Positions 9,668-18,418 are shown, counted from the stretch's first letter. The stretch is 64,000 nucleotides of DNA from Leptospira sp. (GCA_027533185.1 JAPZTS010000004.1:124001-188000), one strand, 5' to 3'. The notes: a model not told the origin generated them from the letters alone. Numbers and translations: made by a program.

Positions 9668-10675
9668 TTAACCGCCGCAAGCTGCTTTCGCTTTTTGAAT
9701 TTTATCAAAAATCGCTTTTGCTTGTCCGCCAATGGATCCGACTACTTGTGCAGACACAGTAGCAGCAGCGGATTTAAATCCTGCAAGGTCGCTTGCCGAA
9801 GGCTCGTATACGTTTACATCCGCTTTTTTAAGGGTTGCAATCATATTCTTCTCAATGGATCGAACTGCTGTTCTAGCACCTGGAGCCAATTTATTTCCTT
9901 CACCCATTAGAATCTTCTTTTGGTCTTCGTTCAGTGTATCCCAAAACTTTTTGGAATACACAATCGCAGCCGGTTGGTAGATATGTCTTGTGAGAGTAAA
10001 GTGTTTGATAGCTGTTTGCCATTCTGCCGCCAAAGTGAAAAGAGGAGTGTTGTCGAAACCTTCTACCACCCCAGTTTGAAGGGAAGGAAGAACTTCGGGA
10101 ATTGCAATCGGAATTCCACTCACACCCAATTGTTTCCAGTAGGCAATATGCACTGGAGATTCTTGGATTCTGATTTTGATTCCTTTGAGGTCAGCTGGAG
10201 TTTTGATTGGATTGGATTTTGTTCCAATGGATCGGTAACCATTTTCTGCCCATGTAACGAAGATTAAACCCTTGGATTCGAATAACTTACGATAATCCTC
10301 GATCACGTGTTCATCTAAAACACAGTCTGCCTGTGCATATGAGTTAAAAAGGTAAGGGATTTCCAAGACGTTTAGTTCTTTGATTGTGTTTGCCAGAGCC
10401 CCAGCCGTTAGACCTGCTCCTTGCAGTTTTCCACGAATTACCTGTTGGAGAATCTCGTTTTCTCCACCCATCTGTCCACCAGGGTAGAGACGAATTTTGA
10501 TTTGTCCTTGGGATTCTGTTTCAATCTTTTTTTTGATTTTAGAAAGTTCGTTAGCCCATGGAGAACCATCGGGTGCGACTGTTGCCAGTTTTACTGTGGT
10601 TTGTGCAGACAAACCCCCACTGATCGTGAGGGCGACTGAAGCACAAACTAAATACTTTAGTTGTTTCAGAAACAT
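9668..10675 (-). CDS. dctP: TRAP transporter periplasmic substrate-binding protein (DctP/TatP type)
   Basis: A 335-residue DctP-family binding protein. The signal peptide ends at GGLSAQ (about residue 25). Family features follow: LATVAPDGSPWANELSKIKK, the LYPGGQMGGENEILQQV block near residue 65, and LKGIKIRIQESP near residue 165, where the arginine that usually grips a carboxylate lies. The motif and its place after a TatT lipoprotein resemble TatP-TatT of Treponema pallidum. Ligand unknown. It belongs to the operon tatT-dctP-dctQ-dctM. Confidence 0.93.
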   Translation of the reverse strand: MFLKQLKYLVCASVALTISGGLSAQTTVKLATVAPDGSPWANELSKIKKKIETESQGQIKIRLYPGGQMGGENEILQQVIRGKLQGAGLTAGALANTIKELNVLEIPYLFNSYAQADCVLDEHVIEDYRKLFESKGLIFVTWAENGYRSIGTKSNPIKTPADLKGIKIRIQESPVHIAYWKQLGVSGIPIAIPEVLPSLQTGVVEGFDNTPLFTLAAEWQTAIKHFTLTRHIYQPAAIVYSKKFWDTLNEDQKKILMGEGNKLAPGARTAVRSIEKNMIATLKKADVNVYEPSASDLAGFKSAAATVSAQVVGSIGGQAKAIFDKIQKAKAACGG

Positions 10676-10692
10676 GATTCTCTCCTAGTATC

Positions 10693-11595
10693 TTATAACT
10701 CGTCGAGTAACTTTTTAGCTTTTCTTTGTTCTACGATTTGGTCTGCTTCAATTTCTGGAAGAGCTTTTGGGTTTCCTTTCAGAACATAATTCAACTGTGT
10801 TTTGAATTTTTCTTCATCACCTTTGAGTCTGCTTTCTGCATACAATACACGAACTGCAAAGTAGTTAGGGTGTTTTTTGATAGCTTCTTCAAAAAGTTTA
10901 TCGGCGAGTTTTTTGTCTCCTGTAGGAGAAAGTGCATTGCTTGCCGCATCGTAACGGAGAGTTGCTGCATAGAAGTATTCTTTACCCATTTGTTTTTCGA
11001 GTTCTTTCACTCTATTCACCATTGCAGTAAATTTACTTCTGTTCGCGAGTAGAGTTGTAAACCCTGCTAGGCGAGACCACTTTCCAAGAGATGCATATCT
11101 CCAGTAGAGTGCATCAATGTCTTCTGGTCCAAGAGTATCTAGTGCTTTTTCAACTTCGATATTTTCTTTTACGACTTTGTCTCTGAATTTTGGGTTTAGA
11201 GCAAGAGCGGCTTCACACCAGCTAACAGCTGCATCATAGAAGGCAGTTGATTCTGCTTTTACCTTAGCATCAGCATCAGCATCACCAGTGAGCTTTAACC
11301 AAAGGTGTCCATCACCCATTAGATAATTACCACGGCATAATAACACTTTTACATCAGAAAACTGCGGGTTTTCATTTGCGAATTTTTCAAGACCTGCAAG
11401 TGCTGCCTTTAGGTCTTCCTCGTTTTGTCGGTTCTTCCACAATTTTTCGATATCTGCAGGAAGTTTTGCAGGAGTTAGTGATCTCTCCACATTTGAATCA
11501 GCAATTTTCACCTGTCTCGATTTACCACATGCTACAACGGACACAAGTACGAGTGCCGCGACCGCGAATTTTGACCAATATTTAGTTTGGTTCAT
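10693..11595 (-). CDS. TatT-like TRAP-associated lipoprotein with TPR-type helices
   Basis: Started at the ATG at 11595, which has ggagg a few bases upstream and gives a lipoprotein signal peptide ending LVSVVAC (cysteine 23); the longer reading would place 45 unlikely residues in front. The mature protein of about 278 residues is helical with repeated A-x3-A/W patterns (DAAVSWCEAALALNPKFRD, TLRYDAASNALSPTGDKKL) as in the TRAP transporter T-component family. In T. pallidum TatT forms a trimer that docks the binding protein. Direct linkage to dctP, dctQ and dctM supports this assignment. First gene of the operon. Confidence 0.85.
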   Translation of the reverse strand: MNQTKYWSKFAVAALVLVSVVACGKSRQVKIADSNVERSLTPAKLPADIEKLWKNRQNEEDLKAALAGLEKFANENPQFSDVKVLLCRGNYLMGDGHLWLKLTGDADADAKVKAESTAFYDAAVSWCEAALALNPKFRDKVVKENIEVEKALDTLGPEDIDALYWRYASLGKWSRLAGFTTLLANRSKFTAMVNRVKELEKQMGKEYFYAATLRYDAASNALSPTGDKKLADKLFEEAIKKHPNYFAVRVLYAESRLKGDEEKFKTQLNYVLKGNPKALPEIEADQIVEQRKAKKLLDEL

Positions 11596-11695
11596 TTTTT
11601 CATCATCCTCCGTTTGTTTGGGGTATACCCCTTTGTATTTGTATGTTGGGAACACTGTTCCCGCCAGAAATTTTAGAAAAAATCTAAAATTTGGC
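11596..11695 (-). promoter_or_regulatory. Leader of the TRAP operon with three inverted repeats
   Basis: Reading away from the tatT start codon there are three inverted repeats: a perfect 12-base palindrome ggggtatacccc at 11620-11631; gggaac and gttccc at 11648-11653 and 11657-11662 separated by act; and perfect 10-base arms aaattttaga (11668-11677) and tctaaaattt (11683-11692) with a 5-base spacer, with gcc/ggc just outside. The first two have the size and symmetry of dimeric repressor operators; the third could be a hairpin or an operator. What binds is unknown. Confidence 0.55.
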
Positions 11696-11760
11696 AAGAA
11701 AAAGACGCGAAACCCCGTGAAAAAATACACAATTTTGTCGCAATTGCAAGAAAGTTTTCT

Positions 11761-12225
11761 CTAGGGAATTAAAAGTGAGTTGGAGGGTGGGGATACACTC
11801 AGTGTGCTTGTACTATTCTGGAGGTTGATCGCAAGTCCCAGGGTCCGAATCGAAAGAAATTGGCCTGGAGTCAAGGTGGTTCGGAACCTGCAAACCACAC
11901 CAGCACTGTTCGCAGCTTCACTCGGGTCGGCCTCAAACAAATATTCGGTTGGTTGGACAACTGCAGTTGGCGCAAGAACACAGTCTGTTCCAATATTCAC
12001 ATCAATCGGATTTCGCGACTCTTGTTCCGTGATTCCCGTGTGGAGTCGGTAACCTCGAAAAATTAGCTCCGGGTTTTGGGCTCGCACTTTGATAATGAAA
12101 TTGGAATTTCCTTTATTTTCAATGCTTACGAGGGTGGGCGGCGCCTGGACGGAAGGGGTAGTTGAGTAATTCGTGCAGGTAACAAAAACGGCAGGGAGCC
12201 AAATGGAAAGAAATAGTCCTCTCAT
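11761..12225 (-). CDS. Small lipoprotein of unknown function
   Basis: Started at 12225, which overlaps the dedA stop as ATGA and gives the signal peptide MRGLFLSIWLPAVFVTC with a loose lipobox; the longer reading runs through dedA. The 154-residue product has a short Thr/Ser/Pro-rich linker and then a beta-rich domain with an NIGTDCVLAPTAV turn and paired cysteines (DCVL and VVCRF) that could form a disulfide. No family is recognised. It is probably anchored to the outer or inner membrane facing the periplasm and translated together with dedA. Confidence 0.65.
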   Translation of the reverse strand: MRGLFLSIWLPAVFVTCTNYSTTPSVQAPPTLVSIENKGNSNFIIKVRAQNPELIFRGYRLHTGITEQESRNPIDVNIGTDCVLAPTAVVQPTEYLFEADPSEAANSAGVVCRFRTTLTPGQFLSIRTLGLAINLQNSTSTLSVSPPSNSLLIP

Positions 12226-12842
12226 TCGCCTGCCTTTTGGTTTTTTCTTTGTTTTTTCCACCAGAGAAAGGCAAAAAATAAAACTGCAAGCCCCACGAGA
12301 GCCAAAATAATAGTCTGTCCGTTGCGAACCCAACGCATCAATTCATCAAAGTTGTGGGCGCCAAAATAACCCAAGTACACCCAAATGGGAACGGAAATCA
12401 GAGCCGCAAATCCATCTGTTAAAAAAAATCGAACAAAACCAACCTGTTTGGAAGTGCCGGCGGTAAAAAAAATCGGCATACGAAGTCCTGGCATAAATCG
12501 TCCGAAAAAAACTACCCACCTGCCATACTTTTTAAATTGCTCCTGAACTTTACCGAAACGTTCTGGGTGGAGGACTTTTTTTAATATAGGAAGAGTGAGT
12601 GCTTTTTCGCCATAATGGCTTCCGAGCCAAAAAACAAAGGAATCACCGATGAGAACCCCCGCCATACCGACGACAAACATGATATGGACGTTGGTGTAAC
12701 CGAGTCCCGAAATCACACCACCAGCGGTAAGAGATATATCCTCTGGAACTGGCAAACCGAAACCACAAAGGATAAGTATCCCAAATACGGCAAAATATCC
12801 GTATTCCATAAAAATTGAAACGAGTGTTTGTAAAAAGTCCAT
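12222..12842 (-). CDS. DedA family membrane protein
   Basis: DedA/SNARE-associated proteins are inner-membrane proteins; characterised members recycle undecaprenyl phosphate or phospholipids across the membrane. This 206-residue protein shows CGFGLPVPEDISLTAGG (about residues 26-42) and the amphipathic re-entrant motif FFGRFMPGLRMPIFFTAG (about 113-130) with its essential arginines and proline. About five hydrophobic segments are visible, and a basic tail (KKQRKNQKAGE) ends it. Which lipid it moves is not known. A small lipoprotein gene follows in the same transcript; dgt diverges 50 bases away. Confidence 0.9.
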   Translation of the reverse strand: MDFLQTLVSIFMEYGYFAVFGILILCGFGLPVPEDISLTAGGVISGLGYTNVHIMFVVGMAGVLIGDSFVFWLGSHYGEKALTLPILKKVLHPERFGKVQEQFKKYGRWVVFFGRFMPGLRMPIFFTAGTSKQVGFVRFFLTDGFAALISVPIWVYLGYFGAHNFDELMRWVRNGQTIILALVGLAVLFFAFLWWKKQRKNQKAGE

Positions 12843-12892
12843 GCGGTAATTTATACTGATTTTAAGGTTTCGTGTAGGAAGGAAAGAGATTT

Positions 12893-14059
12893 ATGAAGAA
12901 AGCCACCCAGGACTTATTACAAGAAGAAGAAAAAATCCTAAGTCCTTATGCTGTATTCAGCAAAAATCCTGGGATTCGTGAGTTTCCAGAAGAAGACCAC
13001 CCTTACCGCCTTCCCTTCCAGCGTGATAAAGATCGAATCGTTCATTCTCATGCATTCAAACGTTTGGAATACAAAACCCAGGTTTTTATTTATTCGGAAG
13101 GAGATCATTTTAGAAACCGATTGACTCACACTCTAGAAGTAGCAGGGATTTCTCGAACGATTTCTAAAGTGTTAGGTCTCAATGAAGATTTGAGTGAATG
13201 CATTGCTTTGGCTCATGACCTAGGTCATTCACCATTTGGTCATGCGGGACAAGAAGCACTAGCAGATCTTATGCGAGGACGCGGGGGTTTTGAGCACAAC
13301 AAACAATCCTTACGTGTTGTTCGAATTTTGGAGAGAAAGTATCCCAATTTTCCAGGTCTGAATCTTTGTGGGGAAACTCTACTTGGCATCATGAAACATG
13401 GAGGGGATTATGATCATTCGGAGCTCCATGGAATACGAAAAGAAGAAGGGCCAAGTTTGGAAGCCATGATCGTAGACTTTTCAGATGAGATCACTTACTC
13501 CGCTCATGACTTGGAAGATGGACTAGAGAGTGGATTTTTAAAACTGGAAGAAATTAAAAATCTAAAAATATGGAAACGTTTGAAGGATTCTTACAGTAAA
13601 TTGGGGAGTCATCTAAACCACGAGTCGATTATCCGATCCTTAAGTCGAATTTTCTTGAATACAGTGGTTTCTGAATTTATTGAGGAAACGGATCGGAGAA
13701 TCACTGCAAATAGAATTCTGTCGAGAACGGATGTTAGTTTAGCATACAAAAACCAAGTCCGTCTCGTTGGCTTCAGTGAGGAGTTTTTAGATGAGTTTAA
13801 GGAGGTAAAATCCTTCCTCTTTGAAGCTCTCTATCGACACCCTCAAGTTGTAAGGATGAGTGAACATGGAAAGGAAACCATACATCTCCTTTTTAAACAC
13901 TTTGAGATTCATCCAGAAAAAATACCTGAGTCTTATTTGATTCGTGAAGAAAGAGAGGGTAGGGCGAGAGTTGTCTGTGATTATATCGCTGGTATGACTG
14001 ATCGTTATGCGATCGAAAAATTGAAATCGGAAGGGATATTCTGGTTTCCTTACGTATAA
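12893..14059 (+). CDS. dgt: Deoxyguanosinetriphosphate triphosphohydrolase-like HD protein
   Basis: A cytoplasmic dNTP triphosphohydrolase that splits dNTPs to deoxynucleosides and triphosphate. The 388-residue length is typical of the shorter type 2 dGTPase-like group. The HD metal site is visible: the histidine of RLTHTLEVAGI (about residue 79), the HD pair of ALAHDLGHSPFGHAGQEAL (about residues 106-125), and the aspartate in DFSDEITYSAHDLEDGL near residue 200. A KRLEYKTQVF segment precedes the HD fold as in all dGTPases. The start has aggaag just upstream. The gene is monocistronic. Confidence 0.93.
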   Translation: MKKATQDLLQEEEKILSPYAVFSKNPGIREFPEEDHPYRLPFQRDKDRIVHSHAFKRLEYKTQVFIYSEGDHFRNRLTHTLEVAGISRTISKVLGLNEDLSECIALAHDLGHSPFGHAGQEALADLMRGRGGFEHNKQSLRVVRILERKYPNFPGLNLCGETLLGIMKHGGDYDHSELHGIRKEEGPSLEAMIVDFSDEITYSAHDLEDGLESGFLKLEEIKNLKIWKRLKDSYSKLGSHLNHESIIRSLSRIFLNTVVSEFIEETDRRITANRILSRTDVSLAYKNQVRLVGFSEEFLDEFKEVKSFLFEALYRHPQVVRMSEHGKETIHLLFKHFEIHPEKIPESYLIREEREGRARVVCDYIAGMTDRYAIEKLKSEGIFWFPYV

Positions 14060-14169
14060 AAGTTTATTAGTCTGAAAGAAAAAATAATTCGTTTGGCATT
14101 GCTCTACAAGGGATTGCTATACCAATATTTTTATAGACAATAAATCGCTTACATAGTGAAGTAGACCGT

Positions 14170-14784
14170 ATGTTTCACTTATACAGCCATCCCAACTCGA
14201 CTTATTCGCAAAGAGTTTTAATATACTTTGCCTATCGCAATTTACACTTTGAAAACACAGTGATTGCTTTAGAAAAACTGGAAAATAGGAAGAGGCCTTT
14301 TTTGGCAGTGAATCCCTATGGAAAGGTCCCCGTTCTAGCGGATGGAGATTTTATAGTTTCTGAATCGCAAGCCATCATTCAATATTTGGAGCGAGTCCAT
14401 TCCTTCTCCGATCCTTTGTTCCCGAACGATCCCAAGTTGGTAGCAAAATTATACCAAATGATGTTGCAAACTGAGTCGGAATTTTGTTTTCCTGGATCAA
14501 CAATCTACTTTGCAAAAAGGTATAGACCCGAAGAAACCTGGGATCTAAAACGTATGAAAGATTCTTCCAAAAAAATAGGTCGACATCTAGAAATCTTAGA
14601 AGAAATCTTAAAGGATCAGGAGTATCTGTTTCAAAACCAATTCGGAATATTAGAAATTTTGTATGCACCCTTTATCAATACGATTTCCTATCTGGATGTA
14701 AAACTTCCTGAAGGTTTTGAAGCTTGGATGAATCGGGTTTTAGAAAAGGAGTTCGTAAAAACTGTTTTGCAAAAATCAAACTAG
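14170..14784 (+). CDS. Glutathione S-transferase family protein
   Basis: A 204-residue protein with a thioredoxin-like N-terminal domain (about 1-80): SHPNSTYSQRVLIYFAYRNL at the active site side, FLAVNPYGKVPVLADGDF with the cis-proline, and VSESQAIIQYLE with the E-S pair that binds the gamma-glutamyl part of glutathione. The remaining residues form the helical GST_C domain. Substrate cannot be predicted. The last 9 bases overlap the convergent gene on the minus strand. The 110 bases upstream are AT-rich and must hold its promoter. Confidence 0.88.
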   Translation: MFHLYSHPNSTYSQRVLIYFAYRNLHFENTVIALEKLENRKRPFLAVNPYGKVPVLADGDFIVSESQAIIQYLERVHSFSDPLFPNDPKLVAKLYQMMLQTESEFCFPGSTIYFAKRYRPEETWDLKRMKDSSKKIGRHLEILEEILKDQEYLFQNQFGILEILYAPFINTISYLDVKLPEGFEAWMNRVLEKEFVKTVLQKSN

Positions 14785-15369
14785 AGAAGTTACATACTCC
14801 TGAAGTTTTAGGGAGCCTTCTTTCCAATTTTTTTGCCATTCGGCTGATCCATTCGTTCCCACTGTATTGGTGGTAACCAGATATGGATATAAATCTAAGG
14901 AAAGAAAGCTACAAACTTTTGTTAAACCAAAGAGCTCTAAATTTTCGCAGACGATATTCGTCCAATCTGAATTCGGTGGTGAAGCCAAATCCCTTAACGT
15001 GATTGAGGAAGGAGCATTGCAAAAAAATCCGTCCTCAAACATCCTGTTTACCTGCAAAACCTCCAATTGGTTTGGAGTTTGTTTGCTCTCTCCCAATGCC
15101 GATGAAATTTCGAGACTACATACAGAATTGATGGGAAGGATCGAAAACACGGGAAGGTTTGCCCATTCGTAAGAGCCGGCGGAACCCAAAAAAACGACTG
15201 AGTTCATTTCTGGATGGGATTCTTTATACTTTAAAAGGCCGAACACAATGTCCAGATTTCCAATACCGAGAGGGTAGACGTGTGGGTACTTTTTCGATTT
15301 TTGAAGTTCGGATATTTCTCCTACAAATGCTCCCGCAAATAGACAGGTTTTTGGGTCAATGGGTAGCAA
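14776..15369 (-). CDS. Nucleoside phosphorylase / nucleosidase-like protein
   Basis: A 197-residue protein with a weak likeness to the MTA/SAH nucleosidase - purine nucleoside phosphorylase fold: [14 protein letters not shown] at the start, [19 protein letters not shown] near residue 55 (the G-x-A-G strand-turn that usually binds ribose-phosphate), and a late [18 protein letters not shown]. Key purine-binding residues of characterised enzymes are not clear, so the reaction is unknown. It overlaps the argC stop by 14 bases and is probably cotranscribed with argC. Confidence 0.55.
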   Translation of the reverse strand: MLPIDPKTCLFAGAFVGEISELQKSKKYPHVYPLGIGNLDIVFGLLKYKESHPEMNSVVFLGSAGSYEWANLPVFSILPINSVCSLEISSALGESKQTPNQLEVLQVNRMFEDGFFCNAPSSITLRDLASPPNSDWTNIVCENLELFGLTKVCSFLSLDLYPYLVTTNTVGTNGSAEWQKNWKEGSLKLQEYVTSLV

Positions 15370-16375
15370 GTCCTAGACTCTCCTCATAACCATGCATTAG
15401 ATTTAAATTTTGTAATGCCTGACCCGCTGCACCTTTTTGCAAATTGTCTAGTGCCGAAACTATAACTAGATGGTTGTCTCGAATGCGAAAGCTCCAGTCC
15501 AGATAGTTGGTATTTTGGACTTTTTTTAATTCAACGTCTTCTGGAGTGTTTAAGAGTCTTAAAAATGTTTCCGAGTCTGTTTTGGATTTGTAGATCTCTC
15601 GGATTTCGCTCTCTTTGAGAGTTTTATCGAGTTGTAGGTAGATACTTGTCAGGATTCCTCTGTAGACGGGTAGGAGATGGGGAGTAAATAGGATACCTTT
15701 TGATTTCGTTCCGACAAATGCGTATTCGTCGATTTCGGGTTCGTGTTGGTGAGTGATCACTTTGTATGCTCTAAAATTTTCAGCAACGTTTGTATACGCA
15801 AATGTGATTTCTTCTGTTCTACCTCCCGCTCCGCTCACTCCAGATTTTGCATCGACAATCGGTGGTGCTATAAAATGATTTCGCAAATTTCCAAGAAGGG
15901 CAATAGGAAGAATGGCGCTCGTTGAGAAACAACCAGGATTAGATACAAAATCTGCATTTTTTAATTTTTCCCGGAATAATTCTGGGATTCCGAAAACCAC
16001 ATCATCCATCCACTCAAAGGCTTTGTGTTCAAATTTATATGCTGCTTCGAACTTGGTTTTGTCATGAAGTCGAAAGGAACCAGAAAGATCGATTACCTTG
16101 TGGCCCAGTTTTCTAAATTTGGGTGCCATTTCCATAGATGCTTCGTTAGGTGTTGCAAGCACCACTGTTGAACCTTTTGGAACTTCTGCTTCGTGTTTTT
16201 GAAATACCAAATTAGGTAGGTGGGAGAGATCCGGAAATACGTCTCGAACGTTTTTACCATTCACCTGGTTTGAGGTAATGTGTATAACTTCAAAATGAGG
16301 ATGGAAAGCAAGGAGTTTTAAAAGCTCTTTTCCAGTAAGACCGCCTGCACCAATGATTGATATAAAAGTCTTCAT
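15356..16375 (-). CDS. argC: N-acetyl-gamma-glutamyl-phosphate reductase
   Basis: ArgC reduces N-acetylglutamyl phosphate to the semialdehyde with NADPH, the third step of arginine synthesis. The start at 16375 gives [20 protein letters not shown], the Rossmann dinucleotide motif at the very N-terminus; the longer reading adds 22 residues without a motif. The 339-residue protein has the catalytic cysteine in [12 protein letters not shown] near residue 144 and KSGVSGAGG near residue 176. No other arg gene is nearby; a phosphorylase-like gene overlaps its end. Confidence 0.95.
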   Translation of the reverse strand: MKTFISIIGAGGLTGKELLKLLAFHPHFEVIHITSNQVNGKNVRDVFPDLSHLPNLVFQKHEAEVPKGSTVVLATPNEASMEMAPKFRKLGHKVIDLSGSFRLHDKTKFEAAYKFEHKAFEWMDDVVFGIPELFREKLKNADFVSNPGCFSTSAILPIALLGNLRNHFIAPPIVDAKSGVSGAGGRTEEITFAYTNVAENFRAYKVITHQHEPEIDEYAFVGTKSKGILFTPHLLPVYRGILTSIYLQLDKTLKESEIREIYKSKTDSETFLRLLNTPEDVELKKVQNTNYLDWSFRIRDNHLVIVSALDNLQKGAAGQALQNLNLMHGYEESLGLATH

Positions 16376-16573
16376 AAATAAACCTGGATACAGTCTTTTA
16401 TGGAAAGGTACACTGTCAAACTGTCTCTCAAATTCTGTCACTTAAAAATGACGAGAATTATAATTTTGGATTCTGCAACTGTTCAGAAATTGCTTTTCTG
16501 ATTACAAATGGATTCGGATTGACGAAATGAATTTTTAGTCGGGAATTGAGTAGGTAATGAAGAGGAGCTTAAA

Positions 16574-17116
16574 GTGATACGAAATATTTGGATTCCATTT
16601 CTATTTGTATTGGTATCTACCAACTGTAAGGTGAAACCCGAACCCGTGGAAACAGCCTCCCTTGCAGCCCAAACTTTGAAAGGGGAACTCTCGGCAAAAT
16701 TAAAAGAAAAAATCGTAGAAAGAGGACCAATTGGCGCTATTGGTTTTTGCAATCAGAATGCACTCGCTCTCACGGCGGAAATTTCGAATCGTCTTGGACT
16801 CCATATCCGAAGGATATCGAACAAACCAAGAAACCCTGCGAACCAAATGAGTCCAGGCGAGGAAGAGATTTTTGAGTCAATTCGGGAAGAAGGAAAACAA
16901 GATTCGCATCGATTGGTTACGACCAGGGAGAACCAGATTGTTTATCTGCCCATTGTTCTATCGGAAAATTGTTTAGTTTGTCATGGGGACAAAGAAACTC
17001 AGATTCCAAAAGATGTTCAAAATAAACTTGCTAAACTATACCCTACCGATCAGGCGACGGGTTACAAAGTTGGAGAATTACGAGGGTTATTTCAAGTAAC
17101 ACTCCCCAAAAATTGA
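16574..17116 (+). CDS. Tll0287-like (DUF3365) lipoprotein with a CxxCH haem motif
   Basis: A 180-residue protein starting with GTG at 16574 behind gaggag. The signal peptide ends LVSTNC (lipobox-like, cysteine about residue 18). The mature part matches the Tll0287-like pattern: GPIGAIGFCNQNALALTAEI, the RRISNKPRNPANQMSPGEEE block, and near residue 135 CLVCHGD, a CxxCH motif that in the family can hold a c-type haem. It is therefore probably a periplasmic, membrane-tethered haem protein that senses or handles redox state. Members fused to kinases are sensors; this one stands alone. Confidence 0.82.
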   Translation: MIRNIWIPFLFVLVSTNCKVKPEPVETASLAAQTLKGELSAKLKEKIVERGPIGAIGFCNQNALALTAEISNRLGLHIRRISNKPRNPANQMSPGEEEIFESIREEGKQDSHRLVTTRENQIVYLPIVLSENCLVCHGDKETQIPKDVQNKLAKLYPTDQATGYKVGELRGLFQVTLPKN

Positions 17117-17502
17117 TTGAATCTTGAATCAAAAAATAGGATCATTTGTTTGGTCAATAATACAGGAAGTTTCATATAACTTCCGATAGATTTCTCGTAT
17201 TTCTTTAAAGATTAATTTCTGAAGATTTAAAGTATTTTATGATTCGAATTGTAATAGTAGTTGAAAGAAAGGCTGAGGACGGCCTTGGTAAGGGTTCGAA
17301 TCAGGGAAAGGCCATCCATTTCTTTTTAATTTAAAATCTAAGAACAATACTAGAAAATCAGCGTGTGGTTCTCTTGAGAAAAATCTTCAGTACTGTCATA
17401 AAAATGCAAATCAAACTCTAGGGGATATTGATTTAGTAGTTTTTTTGTAAAATCTCTTCGAACTGGAAAGGAGTCTTGCAGCCAAAAAAGAGAGAGTCCG
17501 TA
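17117..17502. other. 386-base stretch without a convincing gene; possible structured RNA
   Basis: No protein gene is supported here. Two overlapping pairings are visible: gattcgaa (17241-17248) with ttcgaatc (17295-17302), and ggcctt (17281-17286) with aaggcc (17308-17313), the second followed by a T-rich run (17320-17328). They cannot both form as simple nested stems, so they suggest alternative folds or a pseudoknot. The T-arm-like ggttcgaatc does not belong to a tRNA. The rest is AT-rich and probably includes the promoter of the small ORFs that follow. Confidence 0.35.
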
Positions 17503-17589
17503 ATGAATGATTTACATGACGACTTAGGACAGATACTTTTTGATTTAGAAGAAGTGGCTCTCAACCAAATTCAAAAAGAACGGGTTTGA
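17503..17589 (+). CDS. Possible 28-residue ORF overlapping the next gene
   Basis: An ATG at 17503 opens a short acidic amphipathic peptide (begins MNDLHDDLGQILFDLEEVAL, ends QKERV). Its stop TGA at 17587-17589 overlaps the TTG start of the next ORF as TTGA. It is either a leader that couples translation or the true N-terminus of a 120-residue protein that has lost frame by one base. The ribosome site is weak (agagag). Only context supports it. Confidence 0.35.
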   Translation: MNDLHDDLGQILFDLEEVALNQIQKERV

Positions 17590-17867
17590 AATCGGATTTT
17601 AACCAGATTATCAAAGAGATAACAAACAATGATTTGAGGTATGGAACAGGTGGCATGGAATCTATATTAAAATTAAGATTTGAATCAGATAAAATATTGG
17701 TATTTTTTAAATCAAATACGAGTTATACGGAAAGAGTTGATGCTGCGAGACCAGGTCGAGGAAGTGAGACGATCCGAATCCGATTGGCACGTAATGCAGG
17801 CATTCTCAAAGAATCGATGAGTAGGGGAATCTTTGAGCTTTACTTGGAATTCTCCAAAAAAAAGTAG
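17586..17867 (+). CDS. Hypothetical protein with TTG start, possibly frame-shifted from the ORF before it
   Basis: A 93-residue, charged protein not matched to a family; it has no signal peptide or membrane segment. It is read from a TTG that lies in the end of the preceding short ORF, in the -1 frame relative to it, and the helical character continues across the junction (QKER then KSDFNQIIKEITN). A single gene broken by a one-base change is as likely as two coupled genes. The slippery pattern at the junction does not fit a canonical -1 site. Confidence 0.45.
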   Translation: MKSDFNQIIKEITNNDLRYGTGGMESILKLRFESDKILVFFKSNTSYTERVDAARPGRGSETIRIRLARNAGILKESMSRGIFELYLEFSKKK

Positions 17868-17934
17868 TTTTCGCTGGCAGTTAAAATCGTCCACTGGATG
17901 GGAAGAGTGAATCAAATCTACAGGAGAAAATTCG

Positions 17935-18393
17935 ATGAGCAATTGGAAAGTATTAGGAATCCAACAGATCGCCATTGGCGGTGAAGACAAATCTAAATTA
18001 GCAAAGTTTTGGATCGAACTTATGGGTCTTGAAAAAAAATCTGAGTTTCGTAGTGAAAAGGAAAATGTTGACGAAGACATTCTTTCTATGGGCAAAGGAC
18101 CATACGCAGTGGAAATTGATATCATGCAACCGATAGATCCCAACAAAAGTCCGAAAGTCCATGATCCAAAACTCAATCATATAGGACTTTGGATTGATAA
18201 TCTTGCGGTTTGTGTAGAGGAACTTACAAAGAAGGGGGTTCGCTTTACCCCTGGTGGAATACGAAAGGGTGCTGCAGGTTTTGATGTATGTTTTATCCAT
18301 CCAAAGGGAAATGATGAATTCCCACTTTGCAGCGAAGGCGTATTAGTTGAGTTAGTTCAGGCACCAGCGGATGTGATAAAAGCTTTGGGTTAA
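17935..18393 (+). CDS. VOC superfamily (glyoxalase/bleomycin-resistance fold) protein
   Basis: A 152-residue protein with two beta-alpha-beta-beta-beta modules of the vicinal oxygen chelate fold. [20 protein letters not shown] opens the first and [20 protein letters not shown] (about residues 80-100) opens the second; the histidine of NHIGLWI and the glutamate of VLVELVQAP near the end are in the usual metal-ligand positions. It resembles lactoylglutathione lyase or methylmalonyl-CoA epimerase-like proteins, but the substrate is not predictable. The stop is followed 25 bases on by a strong hairpin terminator. Confidence 0.82.
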   Translation: MSNWKVLGIQQIAIGGEDKSKLAKFWIELMGLEKKSEFRSEKENVDEDILSMGKGPYAVEIDIMQPIDPNKSPKVHDPKLNHIGLWIDNLAVCVEELTKKGVRFTPGGIRKGAAGFDVCFIHPKGNDEFPLCSEGVLVELVQAPADVIKALG

Positions 18394-18418
18394 GAAATTC
18401 GCAAGGATTCACTATAGA

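Noticed and set aside
17281..17313. tRNA suggested by a ggttcgaatc T-loop-like sequence
   Set aside because: The bases flanking the loop do not form a T stem, and no acceptor or anticodon arm can be drawn.
17581..17589. Programmed -1 frameshift between the 28- and 93-residue ORFs
   Set aside because: The zero-frame codons are CGG GTT TGA; no X-XXY-YYZ slippery heptamer lies in the right phase and no well-placed stimulatory hairpin was seen.
18001..18300. Minus-strand open frames across the VOC gene (17712-18176 and 17998-18300)
   Set aside because: They overlap a recognisable VOC gene on the plus strand and show no motif or start signal.
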